From: Azoarcus sp.
GTDB lineage: Bacteria; Pseudomonadota; Gammaproteobacteria; Burkholderiales; Rhodocyclaceae
NCBI GenBank assembly: GCA_020725025.1
Contig: DYFV01000013.1
Span: 1 to 64,000, forward strand
Length of the DNA stretch: 64,000 nt
Direction: 5' to 3'
This document shows positions 28,089 through 36,892 of the stretch, one piece after another (position 1 is the first letter of the stretch; each line of letters begins with the position of its first letter). Under the pieces are notes generated by a model, which saw only the letters and a program-made list of their open reading frames with translations, made no database searches and had not been told where the DNA came from. The translations under genes were made by a program, and so were the position numbers.

Positions 28089-28505
28089 GTGAGCGTACAT
28101 GAGCTTAAGCCGAAACCCGGCGACAACACCGAGAAGATCACCATCAATCTCGGCGTGGTCGATCTGGGCCAGATCGATCTGCTGGTGCAGGAAGGCTTCT
28201 ACTCCAACCGCACCGACCTGATCCGCACGGCGATCCGCAACCAGCTGGCGACTCACGCCGACGTGGTGAAGCAGACGGTTGCGCGCAAGACCTTCGTTCT
28301 CGGCCTGCAGCATTACACGCGCCAGGATCTCGAGGCGGTCCAGGAGGCCGGCCAGACGCTGCAGATCCAGGTGCTGGGCCTGGCGAGCATTGCCGACGAC
28401 GTCTCCCCCGAACTTGCCCGCGCGACCATCGCTTCGGTGGTCGTGCTGGGCGCCCTGCATGCCAGTCCGGCGGTGAAGGCCGCCCTGGCGGATCGCATCC
28501 GCTGA
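28089..28505 (+). CDS. Ribbon-helix-helix (CopG-like) regulator next to PHB depolymerase
   Basis: A 138-residue protein with a ribbon-helix-helix at about residues 13-52 (KITINLGVVDLGQIDLLV, then YSNRTDLIRTAIRNQL). The first in-frame ATG (28068) is inside the operator and almost at the transcription start. I prefer GTG at 28089 because GAGGAG lies 6 nt before it; ATG at 28083 touches that ribosome site. The long C-terminal part (QHYTRQDLEAVQEAGQTLQI) is helical and may mediate oligomers. The protein likely represses its own promoter and the depolymerase gene 29 bp downstream. Confidence 0.8.
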   Translation: MSVHELKPKPGDNTEKITINLGVVDLGQIDLLVQEGFYSNRTDLIRTAIRNQLATHADVVKQTVARKTFVLGLQHYTRQDLEAVQEAGQTLQIQVLGLASIADDVSPELARATIASVVVLGALHASPAVKAALADRIR

Positions 28506-28534
28506 CCGGCCATGCCCAGACGAGGAGAATTCCG

Positions 28535-29872
28535 ATGATGGATGCAACGATGCTGGCGGGGATGCGCGAAGCGACCCGCCTGACGCGCGCGGGGCAGCTC
28601 GACGAGGCGGTCGCGCTCATCCAGCGCACCCTGCGCGGCGCCCGCGATCCGCAACCCGCGCACCACCCGCGGGACTCGGCACCGCACATGACCCTCGAAG
28701 GCCAGTGCCGCGTCGTCGAGGACGAGCCGTTCTCACAGGCGGCGTGTGCCCGCGCGACGCAGGCCGGCGCCTCGGGCGAGGGGGCTGCCGAGGGTAACCC
28801 CGAGCCCGCGGCGGCAAGCGACGCGCGCACGCCCAGCCCAACCCGGTTCGGCGCCGGCCTGCATGAAGAATGGACCGCCCGATTGCGCGAGCGGCTGGGC
28901 AGCTGGCGCGGGCCGACGGCCTGGTCCGACACGGTCCCCGACCGCTCTCCCGAGGTCGTTCCGGAGGGCGCGCGCTTCATCCACGGCGCCTACACCAACC
29001 ACGCCGGCACGCGCAGCTACAAGCTCTACATTCCCAGCGGCTATCGCGGGCAGCCGGTGCCGCTGGTGGTGATGCTCCACGGCTGTACCCAGGACCCCGA
29101 CGACTTCAGCGCCGGTACGCGGATGAACGAACTTGCCGAGGAGCAGGTGTTCCTCGTCGCCTATCCCGCCCAGTCCCCCGCGGCCAATCAATCCAAGTGC
29201 TGGAACTGGTTCCAGGCGGGCGACCAGCAGCGCGACCGCGGCGAGCCGTCCATCATCGCGGGCCTCACGCGCCAGATCGTCGCGAACCACTCGGTGGACG
29301 CCCGGCGCATCTACGTCGCGGGGCTGTCGGCCGGCGGCGCCATGGCGGTGACGCTGGGGATGACCTATCCCGATCTCTATGCCGCGGTCGGCGTCCATTC
29401 GGGGCTGCCGCACGGGGTCGCGCAGGACCTTCCGTCCGCGTTCGCGGCGATGCGGTCCGGCAAGGGGGACGGGACCCGCCGGTGCAGGGGCGGCACGGCC
29501 GGCGTGCCCGCCATCGTCTTCCACGGCGACCGGGACACCACGGTGCATCCGTGCAACGGCGACGAAGTGATCGCCCAATGCGCGCCGACGCATGCCGGAC
29601 GTGAAGCGACCCCGGCGGACGGCCGGACGCCGCGGGTGAGCGTCGAGCGCGGCCAGGTGCCGCAAGGCCACGCGTATACGCGCACCATCTACCACGACAG
29701 CGAGGGAAATCCGCTCGTCGAGCAGTGGCTGGTGCATGGCGCCGGCCATGCCTGGTCCGGGGGGAGTCCTCGCGGCAGCTACACCGACCCCAAGGGGCCG
29801 GACGCCACGCTGGAGATGCTCCGCTTCTTCGACCAGCATCCCCAGGGCGAGCGTGCGGCGCGGGTATCCTAG
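28535..29872 (+). CDS. PHB depolymerase family esterase (alpha/beta hydrolase)
   Basis: A 445-residue serine hydrolase. The catalytic domain (about residues 145-435) has the oxyanion region VVMLHGCTQDPDDF, the lipase-type box GLSAGG with nucleophile Ser265, an acidic member in FHGDRDTTVHPCNG, and the histidine in HGAGHAWSGG, all typical of the LpqC/PhaZ-like esterase family. The first 140 residues are a helical and low-complexity extension with no signal peptide, suggesting an intracellular enzyme acting on PHB granules or oligomers. GAGGAG precedes the start. It follows the RHH regulator closely and shares its promoter. Confidence 0.88.
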   Translation: MMDATMLAGMREATRLTRAGQLDEAVALIQRTLRGARDPQPAHHPRDSAPHMTLEGQCRVVEDEPFSQAACARATQAGASGEGAAEGNPEPAAASDARTPSPTRFGAGLHEEWTARLRERLGSWRGPTAWSDTVPDRSPEVVPEGARFIHGAYTNHAGTRSYKLYIPSGYRGQPVPLVVMLHGCTQDPDDFSAGTRMNELAEEQVFLVAYPAQSPAANQSKCWNWFQAGDQQRDRGEPSIIAGLTRQIVANHSVDARRIYVAGLSAGGAMAVTLGMTYPDLYAAVGVHSGLPHGVAQDLPSAFAAMRSGKGDGTRRCRGGTAGVPAIVFHGDRDTTVHPCNGDEVIAQCAPTHAGREATPADGRTPRVSVERGQVPQGHAYTRTIYHDSEGNPLVEQWLVHGAGHAWSGGSPRGSYTDPKGPDATLEMLRFFDQHPQGERAARVS

Positions 29873-30040
29873 GGTAGGTTCCGAGCGACGTTCATCGCGT
29901 CGGCCCGCCTCCCGGGCCGTTCGCGGCAGCGCGTCGATGAGTGGAAGGCCGGCGGGGCGCCGGGTGTAGACTCGGGGCCCTGCCCGGCGAACCGGACCGG
30001 CGGCACGTTCCCGAACTCCGACACCTTCCCAGGAGACCCC

Positions 30041-31456
30041 ATGCGCAAGCGCGACAACACGCTCACCACCGACCAGAAAGCCCTCGCGATCAACCTCGAC
30101 AAGTTCAAGTACGGCTCGATCGTCGAGATCGGCGCCGGGCAGGAGGTGGCGCGGCGCTTCTTCTCGGTGGGGGCGGCGGCCGGCACCATCGCGAAGACCA
30201 TGTCGGCCTACGACATGGCGGTGAGCGACGACATCTACGGCCACGTTGACCGCTACGTGAGCCGCGCGCGCCTGCTGCAGATGCTGGACAAGGAGTTCAG
30301 CCAGGTGGTGGAGCGGCTCGCCGACGTACGGCCGAAGAACACCACCTTCTTCGCCTATGCGGCGACGGTGACCGCCCGCAGCTTCAAGCAGAAGAACGAG
30401 TCCCACGGCTGGGTGGGGATCCGGCTGCAGCTGCACCCGGGCGCCGAGCCGAGCGACGTGATCCTCCACGTGCGCATGCTCGACAACGACAACGCGCAGC
30501 AGTCGGAGGCCCTCGGCATTCTCGGCGTGAACCTGATCCACGGCGCCTTCCACCACTTCCAGAATCCCGACTGGATCATCGAGGGGCTGGCCGACGGGCT
30601 GGGCTCGGACCGCATCGAGGTGGACCTCATCCGCTTCTCCGGCCCCTACTTCGAGGAGGTGGAGAACCGCCTGATGAACCTGCACCTCATCCGCAGCTGG
30701 CTCACCCGGGCGGTGGTCTTCAATCCGGCGGGCGAGGTGGTGGTGCCGGGCGAGCTGTTCTACCGCAAGCCGGTGATGGTGATGCGCGGCAGCTTCAAGC
30801 CGGTCACCCTGGTGAACGTGGACATGATGTGCGCTGGCCTGAAGCACTTCAGCCAGCTGGCGGCGGTGGACGAGAACGAGATCGTGTCGCTCGCCGAAAT
30901 CACCATGAACTCGCTCATCACCGGCGACAACGTGGACGGCGCCGACTTCCTCGCCCGCATCGACCTGCTCGCCTCGCAGGGCTACACGGTGATGATCTCG
31001 GACTACGTGCGCTTCTTCCGCCTGCGGGCCTACCTGCGCCGCTACACCCAGAAGCCCATCGGCCTCGTGCTGTCGGTGCGGGATTTCGGCTTCCTGTTCG
31101 ACGAGAAATACTACGAGGGCCTGGAGGGCGGCATCCTGGAAGCCTTCGGCAAGCTGTTCCCGGACAATACCCACGTCTACGTCTACCCCTCGCGCCCCCG
31201 CCGTGGCGACGACACCGCCCTGGTGACCCTGGACAACGTGGCGGTGCCCGACAAGCAGCGCCACCTGCTCGCCTACCTGAAGGACAACGAGAAACTGCTG
31301 CCGGTCCAGCCCCGCGACGAGAGCCACCTGCACATCGACGTCGCCGAGGTGCTCGCCGGCCTGCGCCGCGGCCGCGGCGAATGGGAACAGGACGTGCCCG
31401 CGGCGGTGGCCGAGCGGATCGTGCAGGGGCGGCTGCTGGGCTTCGATACGGAGTAG
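30041..31456 (+). CDS. Conserved hypothetical protein, 471 residues
   Basis: I do not recognise a named family with confidence. The protein is soluble and has no signal peptide or membrane helix. It begins MRKRDNTLTTDQKALAINLD and contains well-ordered segments such as SIVEIGAGQEVARRFFSVGA, GILGVNLIHGAFHHFQNPDW and NVDMMCAGLKHFSQLAAVDE. The balanced composition, long frame and AGGAGACCCC ribosome site at the start mark a real gene. The closest recollection is of cytoplasmic proteins sometimes mislabelled as TonB-dependent receptor or nucleotidyltransferase; neither fits what is visible. It is flanked by unrelated genes. Confidence 0.7.
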   Translation: MRKRDNTLTTDQKALAINLDKFKYGSIVEIGAGQEVARRFFSVGAAAGTIAKTMSAYDMAVSDDIYGHVDRYVSRARLLQMLDKEFSQVVERLADVRPKNTTFFAYAATVTARSFKQKNESHGWVGIRLQLHPGAEPSDVILHVRMLDNDNAQQSEALGILGVNLIHGAFHHFQNPDWIIEGLADGLGSDRIEVDLIRFSGPYFEEVENRLMNLHLIRSWLTRAVVFNPAGEVVVPGELFYRKPVMVMRGSFKPVTLVNVDMMCAGLKHFSQLAAVDENEIVSLAEITMNSLITGDNVDGADFLARIDLLASQGYTVMISDYVRFFRLRAYLRRYTQKPIGLVLSVRDFGFLFDEKYYEGLEGGILEAFGKLFPDNTHVYVYPSRPRRGDDTALVTLDNVAVPDKQRHLLAYLKDNEKLLPVQPRDESHLHIDVAEVLAGLRRGRGEWEQDVPAAVAERIVQGRLLGFDTE

Positions 31457-31530
31457 GCGCCGGGCGCCCGGGGGCCACGGCTTCCTGTGATGCGGCGCGC
31501 CGCGGTGCGGTGGTTTTGCGGTATCTTTCC

Positions 31531-31551
31531 ATGCGAAGGGAATAATCGCAT
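31531..31551. promoter_or_regulatory. Small inverted repeat upstream of prsT
   Basis: ATGCGA at 31531-31536 and TCGCAT at 31546-31551 flank a 9-bp AT-rich centre in the prsT leader region. It is a candidate operator only. Confidence 0.3.
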
Positions 31552-31609
31552 GTAATCGGATACCCGCTGCCGAACGCCTGCCGCAGCGGACCATACCGGA
31601 GCCGGGCGT

Positions 31610-34402
31610 ATGACGAACCGCGTGTTGCGGCTGTTGGCCTTGTCCCTGCTGACCTCGGTCGCCCTTCCCGCCGCTGCCGCGAGCGCGGCCGCCAGCCGCT
31701 ACTACGAAGACGGCCTCGCCCGTTTCGAGCGCAAGGACATCGCCGGGGCCATCATCCAGCTCAGGAACGCCCTGCAGCAGGACCGCAGCCTCCTCTCCGC
31801 GCAACTGCTGCTGGCGCGCGCCTACCTGGCCGACGGCGCTTTCGGTCCTTCCGAGGTGGCGTTCGGCGAAGCCCTGCGTCTCGGCGCGCCCCGCGCGCAG
31901 GTGGCCGTCGAGCTTGCGAGCATCTTCCTCGTGCAGGGGCGCGCGCAGAAGCTCATCGACGACCTTCCCCCGGACGGCTTGCCCGGGGATGTCGCGATGC
32001 AGCTGCTGGTGCTGCGGGGCAGGGCCTACGCCGCCCTGGGCGATCCGGCGCGCGCCCTGGGCAGCCTGAAAGAGGCGGCCGTGCTCGACCCGCACTCGCC
32101 GCTGCCCCACAACGCCATGGTCGGCGTCCTTCTTTCCGAGGGGCGGCACGATGAAGCCCGGGCCGCGGCGCAGCGCGCCGTGGAGCTCGCCCCGCGGCTT
32201 GCCGCGTCCTACAGCGCACGGGCCTCGGTGGCCCACGCGGGCGGCAAGCTCGAAGCCGCGGTGCAGGACTACCAGCGCGCCCTCGAGCTCGACGCCGGCG
32301 ACGACGACGCCCGCGTGGCGCTCGCCGGCCTCTATCTGGATCTGCGGCGCGAAGCTCGGGCCGCAAGCCTGCTGGAGGCGGGGCCCGAGCGGCTGGCGAA
32401 CGACGCCCGTGCGGTCTACCTGACCGCGCTGCTGGCCGAGCGCGTGGGCGACGCCGAGCGTGCCGGCAAGCGGCTCGCCGAAGCGGCACGTCTGGTCGAC
32501 GCCCTGCCGGTGCAGTGGCTGCGGGGGCAAGAGCAGTTGCTGATGGTGGGAGCCCTGGCCCACCACGCCAACCGCGACTACGAAAAGGCGCGCACCTACC
32601 TGGATCTGCTGGTTCGTCGTTTTCCGCGCAACGCGGGCGCCAGGAAGCTCCTCGCCGCGGTCTGGGTCGACAGCGGCGACCCCGCCCGTGCCGAATCGCT
32701 CCTCGACGAAGTGGTGCGCGCCCATCCGGGCGACGCCCATGCCTGGCGGCTGCTCGGCGACGCCAACATGGGGATGCGGCGCTACCGCCACGCCACCGAG
32801 GCCTTCGAGCGCGCCGCGGCGCTGGCCGGACAGGGCTCCATGGACGGCGCGCTGGGTTTCAGCCTGCTGGGGCAGGGGGACCGCGCGGGCGCCCGGGAGC
32901 GGCTCGCCAAGGCGTTTGCGCGCAACCCGGCGGATCTGGGGGTGGCGCTCACCCTGGCCACCCTGCATGCCCGGACGGGCGACCGCGATGCGGCCCTGGC
33001 GGTCGCAGAACATGCCCTGCAGGCTCGGCCGGACGACCCGGCCGCCCTCAACCTCGCCGGCCTCATGCGCGCCGCCGCGATGCGCCCGGACCAGGCGCGC
33101 GCGGCCTACGAGAAGGCCCTGCGGCTCGCGCCCGACTTCACCCCCGCCGCTCTCAACCTGGCCCGGGTCGATGCGGCCGAGGGTCGCTTCGATGCCGCCC
33201 GCAAACGGCTCGAGGCAATGCTGGCCCGCGACCGCCGCGACGCCGCGGCGATGTACCACCTGGCGCTGGTCGAACGTCAGGCGGGGCAACTCCCCCGCGC
33301 TCTCGAGTGGGCGGAGCGCGCGCTGCTCGAGCGTCCCGACAACCTGGACTACGGAGTCCTGCAGGTGGAGTTGCGTGCCGCGACCGGTAACGCCCAGGGC
33401 GCGCGCGAGGCCGCGCGGGTCCTCAGCGTCCGCCATCCGCGGCGGCTCGATCTGCTGGCGCTGCAGGCGCAGGCCGAGATCGATGCGGGAGACACGCGTT
33501 CGGCGCAGCAGACCCTGCGCGGCATGACGACGCTGGCCGAGTTCGATGCGGCGGCCCTGGTGCGCATCGGCCATCTGCAGCTGGCCGCCTCGGACGCGGC
33601 CGGAGCCGCCTACAGCGCGCACAAGGCCCTGCAGGCCGGCCCGCGGGGCGCCGAGGCGCTTTTCCTGGCCGCCCGCGCTGCGCTGGCTGCCGGCGACCAC
33701 ACGGCCGCGAGCGCGCAGGTGGCGGCAATCCGCCGGCATCACGGGGCGCGGGTGGACGGCATGGTCCTGGCGGGCGACGTCGCCTTGGCGCGCGGCGACC
33801 ATGCGGCGGCCGAATCGGCGTACCGCGAGGCATTTCGCCGCGAGCCTTCGGCCCAGCTGGTGCTGCGGCGTGCCGGCGTGGCGCTGGCCCGCAAGGAAGC
33901 GGCCGCGGCCCGGACGCTGCTGGAGGAGTGGCTGCGCCACCAGCCGGACGATCTCGCCGTGCGCAAGGCGCTGGGAGAGCTGCACATCGAGGCCCGCGAT
34001 TGGCACGCCGCGCGCGTGCAGTACGAGAGCCTGGTGAAGGCCGGCAGCCAGGACGCCGGGGTGTTCAACAACCTCGCCTACGTGCTCACCCAAAGCGGCG
34101 ACCCCGCGGCCGTCGCTTACGCCGAGCGGGCCGTGCGGCTGGCGCCCGGCAAGGCCAACATGCTCGATACCCTGGGCTGGGCGCTTGCCCGCCAGGGACG
34201 CCACGACGAGGCCTTGCGCCACCTGCGCGAGGCCCGCCTGCGACTCCACGGTGCCGAGGTGCAATGGCACCTGGGGTACGTGCTGGCCCGGCTCGGGCAC
34301 CACGGCGAGGCGCGCCGCGAGCTCGAATCCGCTCTTGCCGCCGGGGCCGGCTTCGACGGGAGCAGGGAGGCTCGCAGCCTGCTGCGAAGCCTGCCGGAGT
34401 GA
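31610..34402 (+). CDS. prsT: PEP-CTERM system TPR-repeat protein PrsT
   Basis: A 930-residue exported TPR protein of the length typical for PrsT. Residues 1-28 form a signal peptide ending near ASAAAS; there is no lipobox cysteine, although the family is often described as lipoprotein. The remainder is a continuous series of over 15 TPR-like helix pairs (ASRYYEDGLARFERKDIAGA, DDPAALNLAGLMRAAAMRPD, NAGARKLLAAVWVDSGDPAR). PrsT accompanies exosortase systems that sort PEP-CTERM proteins and export exopolysaccharide. A PEP-CTERM substrate gene follows 138 bp downstream. The exosortase itself and the PrsK/PrsR regulators are not in this window. Confidence 0.85.
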   Translation: MTNRVLRLLALSLLTSVALPAAAASAAASRYYEDGLARFERKDIAGAIIQLRNALQQDRSLLSAQLLLARAYLADGAFGPSEVAFGEALRLGAPRAQVAVELASIFLVQGRAQKLIDDLPPDGLPGDVAMQLLVLRGRAYAALGDPARALGSLKEAAVLDPHSPLPHNAMVGVLLSEGRHDEARAAAQRAVELAPRLAASYSARASVAHAGGKLEAAVQDYQRALELDAGDDDARVALAGLYLDLRREARAASLLEAGPERLANDARAVYLTALLAERVGDAERAGKRLAEAARLVDALPVQWLRGQEQLLMVGALAHHANRDYEKARTYLDLLVRRFPRNAGARKLLAAVWVDSGDPARAESLLDEVVRAHPGDAHAWRLLGDANMGMRRYRHATEAFERAAALAGQGSMDGALGFSLLGQGDRAGARERLAKAFARNPADLGVALTLATLHARTGDRDAALAVAEHALQARPDDPAALNLAGLMRAAAMRPDQARAAYEKALRLAPDFTPAALNLARVDAAEGRFDAARKRLEAMLARDRRDAAAMYHLALVERQAGQLPRALEWAERALLERPDNLDYGVLQVELRAATGNAQGAREAARVLSVRHPRRLDLLALQAQAEIDAGDTRSAQQTLRGMTTLAEFDAAALVRIGHLQLAASDAAGAAYSAHKALQAGPRGAEALFLAARAALAAGDHTAASAQVAAIRRHHGARVDGMVLAGDVALARGDHAAAESAYREAFRREPSAQLVLRRAGVALARKEAAAARTLLEEWLRHQPDDLAVRKALGELHIEARDWHAARVQYESLVKAGSQDAGVFNNLAYVLTQSGDPAAVAYAERAVRLAPGKANMLDTLGWALARQGRHDEALRHLREARLRLHGAEVQWHLGYVLARLGHHGEARRELESALAAGAGFDGSREARSLLRSLPE

Positions 34403-34487
34403 GCTCGGCGTCGAAAATTCTTACAGTTTTATCGATAACGGGTATTGAGAAATGACGTTGGGTTGATTTCAAAGGGCAGTATCGTGC

Positions 34488-34503
34488 TGGCGCGTGTCTT
34501 GCT
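34488..34503 (+). promoter_or_regulatory. Sigma-54 (RpoN) promoter of the PEP-CTERM gene
   Basis: TGGCGCGTGTCTTGCT carries the invariant GG (34489-34490) and GC (34501-34502) exactly 10 bp apart and matches TGGCACGN4TTGCW at all but one position. It lies 37 bp upstream of the PEP-CTERM gene. PEP-CTERM genes in Zoogloea-like bacteria are known to need RpoN with the PrsK-PrsR pair, which supports the call. The AT-rich stretch at 34410-34450 may hold the activator site. Confidence 0.78.
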
Positions 34504-34540
34504 TTGCATATGCGAACAGCAAATTGCTCCGAGGTTTCCG

Positions 34541-35416
34541 ATGAGCCACTTCCTATCCCGCACCCTTGCCGGCTCCGCCCTGGTTCTGGCGGCCGGCGTC
34601 GCTCATGCCGCGGTCGACCAGACCTGGAGCACCGACGGATCCTCGGACGTGGCCGTCACCGGATGGACCGCACCCGACGCAAGCACCCTGCTGCAATCCG
34701 GCACCGTGACCCATTGGTACGGTGGCGTCGGAGTGAACACCGGCGTGGCCGACGAGAGCTCGCCGCGCCACGCAGTGGACAACTACCGCAAGAACGAGAG
34801 CCTCCTCCTGGATTTCGGCGGAAAGGAGGTCAATCTCACCGGCGTCTCCATCGGCTGGACGGTGTCCGGAACCGGGTTCAACCGATGGGGAGGACTAAGG
34901 GATGCCAATCCCGTCAGCGACCTCTTCGTGCTTGCCTATACCGGGAGTGCGGGCTTCTCGTCGGCGGACATGGCCGGGCGGTCCTACAGCCAGTTGCTGA
35001 GCAATGGATGGGAGATCGTCGCCAACCACAACGGCAGCGGAGCGCGCACGGCCGGCATCGCAAGCGCCACGCCGATCTACTCCAGCTTCTGGCTCATTGG
35101 CGCGGGCGCGTTCCAGGCGACGGCCGGAGGAGGCATCACCACCGGCGATGGGCGCTACGACTTCGTCAAGATCGCCGGGGTGAGCGGCAGCGTCCGGGAA
35201 GTGCCGCCCGGCTCCTTGCCCGAGCCCGGTTCGCTCGCGCTCCTCGGTGTCGGCCTGGCCGGCCTGATGGCGCTGCGCCGCCGGCCGGCCGCCTGGCCCT
35301 ACGGCAGCCGTACCGGCAGCGTCCGCTGCAACTCGATGCCGGTGGGCGACACCGCCGCGCCCAGCGCCACGACCTCCACCCCCGCAGCCATCGCTTCCCG
35401 CAGGGCGCGGCCGTAG
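34541..35416 (+). CDS. PEP-CTERM sorting-domain protein with an abnormal C-terminal tail
   Basis: A 291-residue secreted protein. Residues 1-24 are a signal peptide (cleavage after AHA). A beta-rich domain without known function follows. The sorting signal is complete: LPEPGSLALLGVGLAGLMALRRR, with PEP at 227-229, a helix at 231-244 and arginines at 246-248. Family members normally end within a few residues of this point. Here the frame runs on for 43 residues and overlaps the 3' end of the convergent sfsA gene by 118 bp, so the original stop codon appears lost. Exosortase cleavage at PEP would remove the tail. GAGG precedes the start; a sigma-54 promoter lies upstream. Confidence 0.83.
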   Translation: MSHFLSRTLAGSALVLAAGVAHAAVDQTWSTDGSSDVAVTGWTAPDASTLLQSGTVTHWYGGVGVNTGVADESSPRHAVDNYRKNESLLLDFGGKEVNLTGVSIGWTVSGTGFNRWGGLRDANPVSDLFVLAYTGSAGFSSADMAGRSYSQLLSNGWEIVANHNGSGARTAGIASATPIYSSFWLIGAGAFQATAGGGITTGDGRYDFVKIAGVSGSVREVPPGSLPEPGSLALLGVGLAGLMALRRRPAAWPYGSRTGSVRCNSMPVGDTAAPSATTSTPAAIASRRARP

Positions 35417-36003
35417 ACCGGGTCGATCTGATCCGCGGGGCGGACTTCCCGTACGTCCTCCCGCTGCACGCAGAAGACCAGCATCGCCCGGTGCCCTGCG
35501 GCCACCATTCCCGCCAGCTCCCGCAGGTGCTTGGTGCCCCGCGCGGTCACCGCGTCCGGGAAGTGGCCGATGCCGTCCGCCACCGCCGCCGTGACGTTCT
35601 TCACCTCCACGTAGCACGGCGGCCGTCCGTCCGCCTCCAGCAGCAGGTCGATGCGGCTGTCCGTCCCGTACTTCACCTCGCGCCGGATCCGGGCGTAGCC
35701 CGCCAGCGCTTCCAGGCGGCCCGCCTCGATGGCCTCCTGCACCAGGGCGTTGCTGCGTCCGGTGTGCAGGCCCACCAGCACGCCGGGCAGGGCCTCCACG
35801 AGCTCCCAGGTCCACGCCAGCTTGCGCGCCGGGCTCGCCGCCGCCGACAGCCACACGCCCATGCCGGGCTCCGCACATCCCATCATGGAGCCGGTGTTGG
35901 GGCAGTGGGCGGTGAGGATGCCGCCGGGGGTGTCCACGTCGGCGAGAAAGCGCTTGTAGCGCCGAAGCAGGCGGCCGGGCTGGAGCGGGGAGGGGAACTG
36001 CAT
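35299..36003 (-). CDS. sfsA: SfsA family DNA-binding/nuclease-like protein
   Basis: A 234-residue protein, exactly the length of E. coli SfsA. It begins MQFPSPLQPGRLLRRYKRFL and shows the family core: DVDTPGGILTAHCPNTGSMM, REVKYGTDSRIDLLLE and CYVEVKNVT with a PD-(D/E)xK-like D-ExK arrangement, then GHRAMLVFCVQREDV and GVEVVALGAAVSP. ATG at 36003 is chosen over an upstream in-frame ATG because it gives the conserved start. SfsA was described as a sugar-fermentation stimulation protein; its biochemical role is not settled. Its 3' end is overlapped by the PEP-CTERM gene on the other strand. Confidence 0.9.
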   Translation of the reverse strand: MQFPSPLQPGRLLRRYKRFLADVDTPGGILTAHCPNTGSMMGCAEPGMGVWLSAAASPARKLAWTWELVEALPGVLVGLHTGRSNALVQEAIEAGRLEALAGYARIRREVKYGTDSRIDLLLEADGRPPCYVEVKNVTAAVADGIGHFPDAVTARGTKHLRELAGMVAAGHRAMLVFCVQREDVREVRPADQIDPVYGRALREAMAAGVEVVALGAAVSPTGIELQRTLPVRLP

Positions 36004-36214
36004 GGTGGGCGGATCGGGCGGTAGGGAATGGCGTTCTTCGCGAGGGGCAGAGCATGGCAGGTTCGACCGCATTTCTCCAGGGAGAAACGGTGTGGCGCCC
36101 CTGTTGCCCGCCGCCACACCCCGGATGGAGATCGCGGGCGCGCTCGCCGGAACGACGGCCGCTGCCCATCGGCCCACGCTCGCGAGGATTCCCGCGGCCG
36201 GGTGTGCCGCCAGG

Positions 36215-36748
36215 TCAATACGCCGGCAGATACAGCGGATACAAGGTCGCTTCTTCCCGCTCGATACGGCTCACCAGCACCGCCCCGACCGCATCGAGCT
36301 CTTCGGCGAAGGCAGGCAGGAGCCGTGGGTCTGCCTCGATCCGGCGGTACTTGTCGAGGAAACCCATCACCGCCTTGCCGATGCCGTCCATCTCGCGCCG
36401 GAACTCGTGGATCAACTCGAAGCTGGCCCTGTCCTGGGCGAGCTGGTGCTCCAGGTAGATGTAGAGCCGCACGTTCTCCAGCAGCAGGTGGGCCTGGATG
36501 GCTGCGCGGAAGGCCTCCAGCCCGGCGGCCGCTGCGGCGTAGTCCCTTGCGGCGAAAGCGCGCCGGATCGCCTCGAAGCGGCTCACCAGCTGCACGTGAT
36601 CGCTCTTGAGCTTTTCGACGAGCTCGGCGCTGTAGTTGATCGCGGTGCCCGGTGCGGAGCCGCCGACGGCCGGCTGCCCGGACGGCGAAGCGGCGTCCGC
36701 CGTCGCTTGCCGGGAACCGCTCTTCTTGCCAAACAGAAATTTCAGCAT
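36215..36748 (-). CDS. Hemerythrin-like HHE domain protein
   Basis: A 177-residue protein. After a basic, low-complexity N-terminus (MLKFLFGKKSGSRQATADAA) residues about 45-170 form a four-helix HHE-type domain: LKSDHVQLVSRFEAI, IQAHLLLENVRLYIYLEH and IEREEATLYPLYLP supply His and Glu ligands for a di-iron site. ATG at 36748 has GAGG at 7 nt. Such proteins sense or store oxygen, nitric oxide or iron; no partner is evident. A start at 36769 would extend the protein by seven residues. Confidence 0.82.
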   Translation of the reverse strand: MLKFLFGKKSGSRQATADAASPSGQPAVGGSAPGTAINYSAELVEKLKSDHVQLVSRFEAIRRAFAARDYAAAAAGLEAFRAAIQAHLLLENVRLYIYLEHQLAQDRASFELIHEFRREMDGIGKAVMGFLDKYRRIEADPRLLPAFAEELDAVGAVLVSRIEREEATLYPLYLPAY

Positions 36749-36892
36749 CGGGCTACCTCGACTGGCCACGTCGGCGGCCGGACGATACGCCCCGGGGATG
36801 GCCTCGCGACATGATGGAAATCAAAGACGGGCCAATGGAGTCGCGCCCGTGCTCGAGCCGGTGGCCGTTCGTGGCCTGTGCGCCCGAGCCTT

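Noticed and set aside
28733-34303. A minus-strand open frame of more than 1800 codons opposite prsT, the PHB depolymerase and neighbours
   Set aside because: Its translation is rich in Arg, Gly, His and Leu with no domain; it is the antisense of several well-supported genes in GC-rich DNA.
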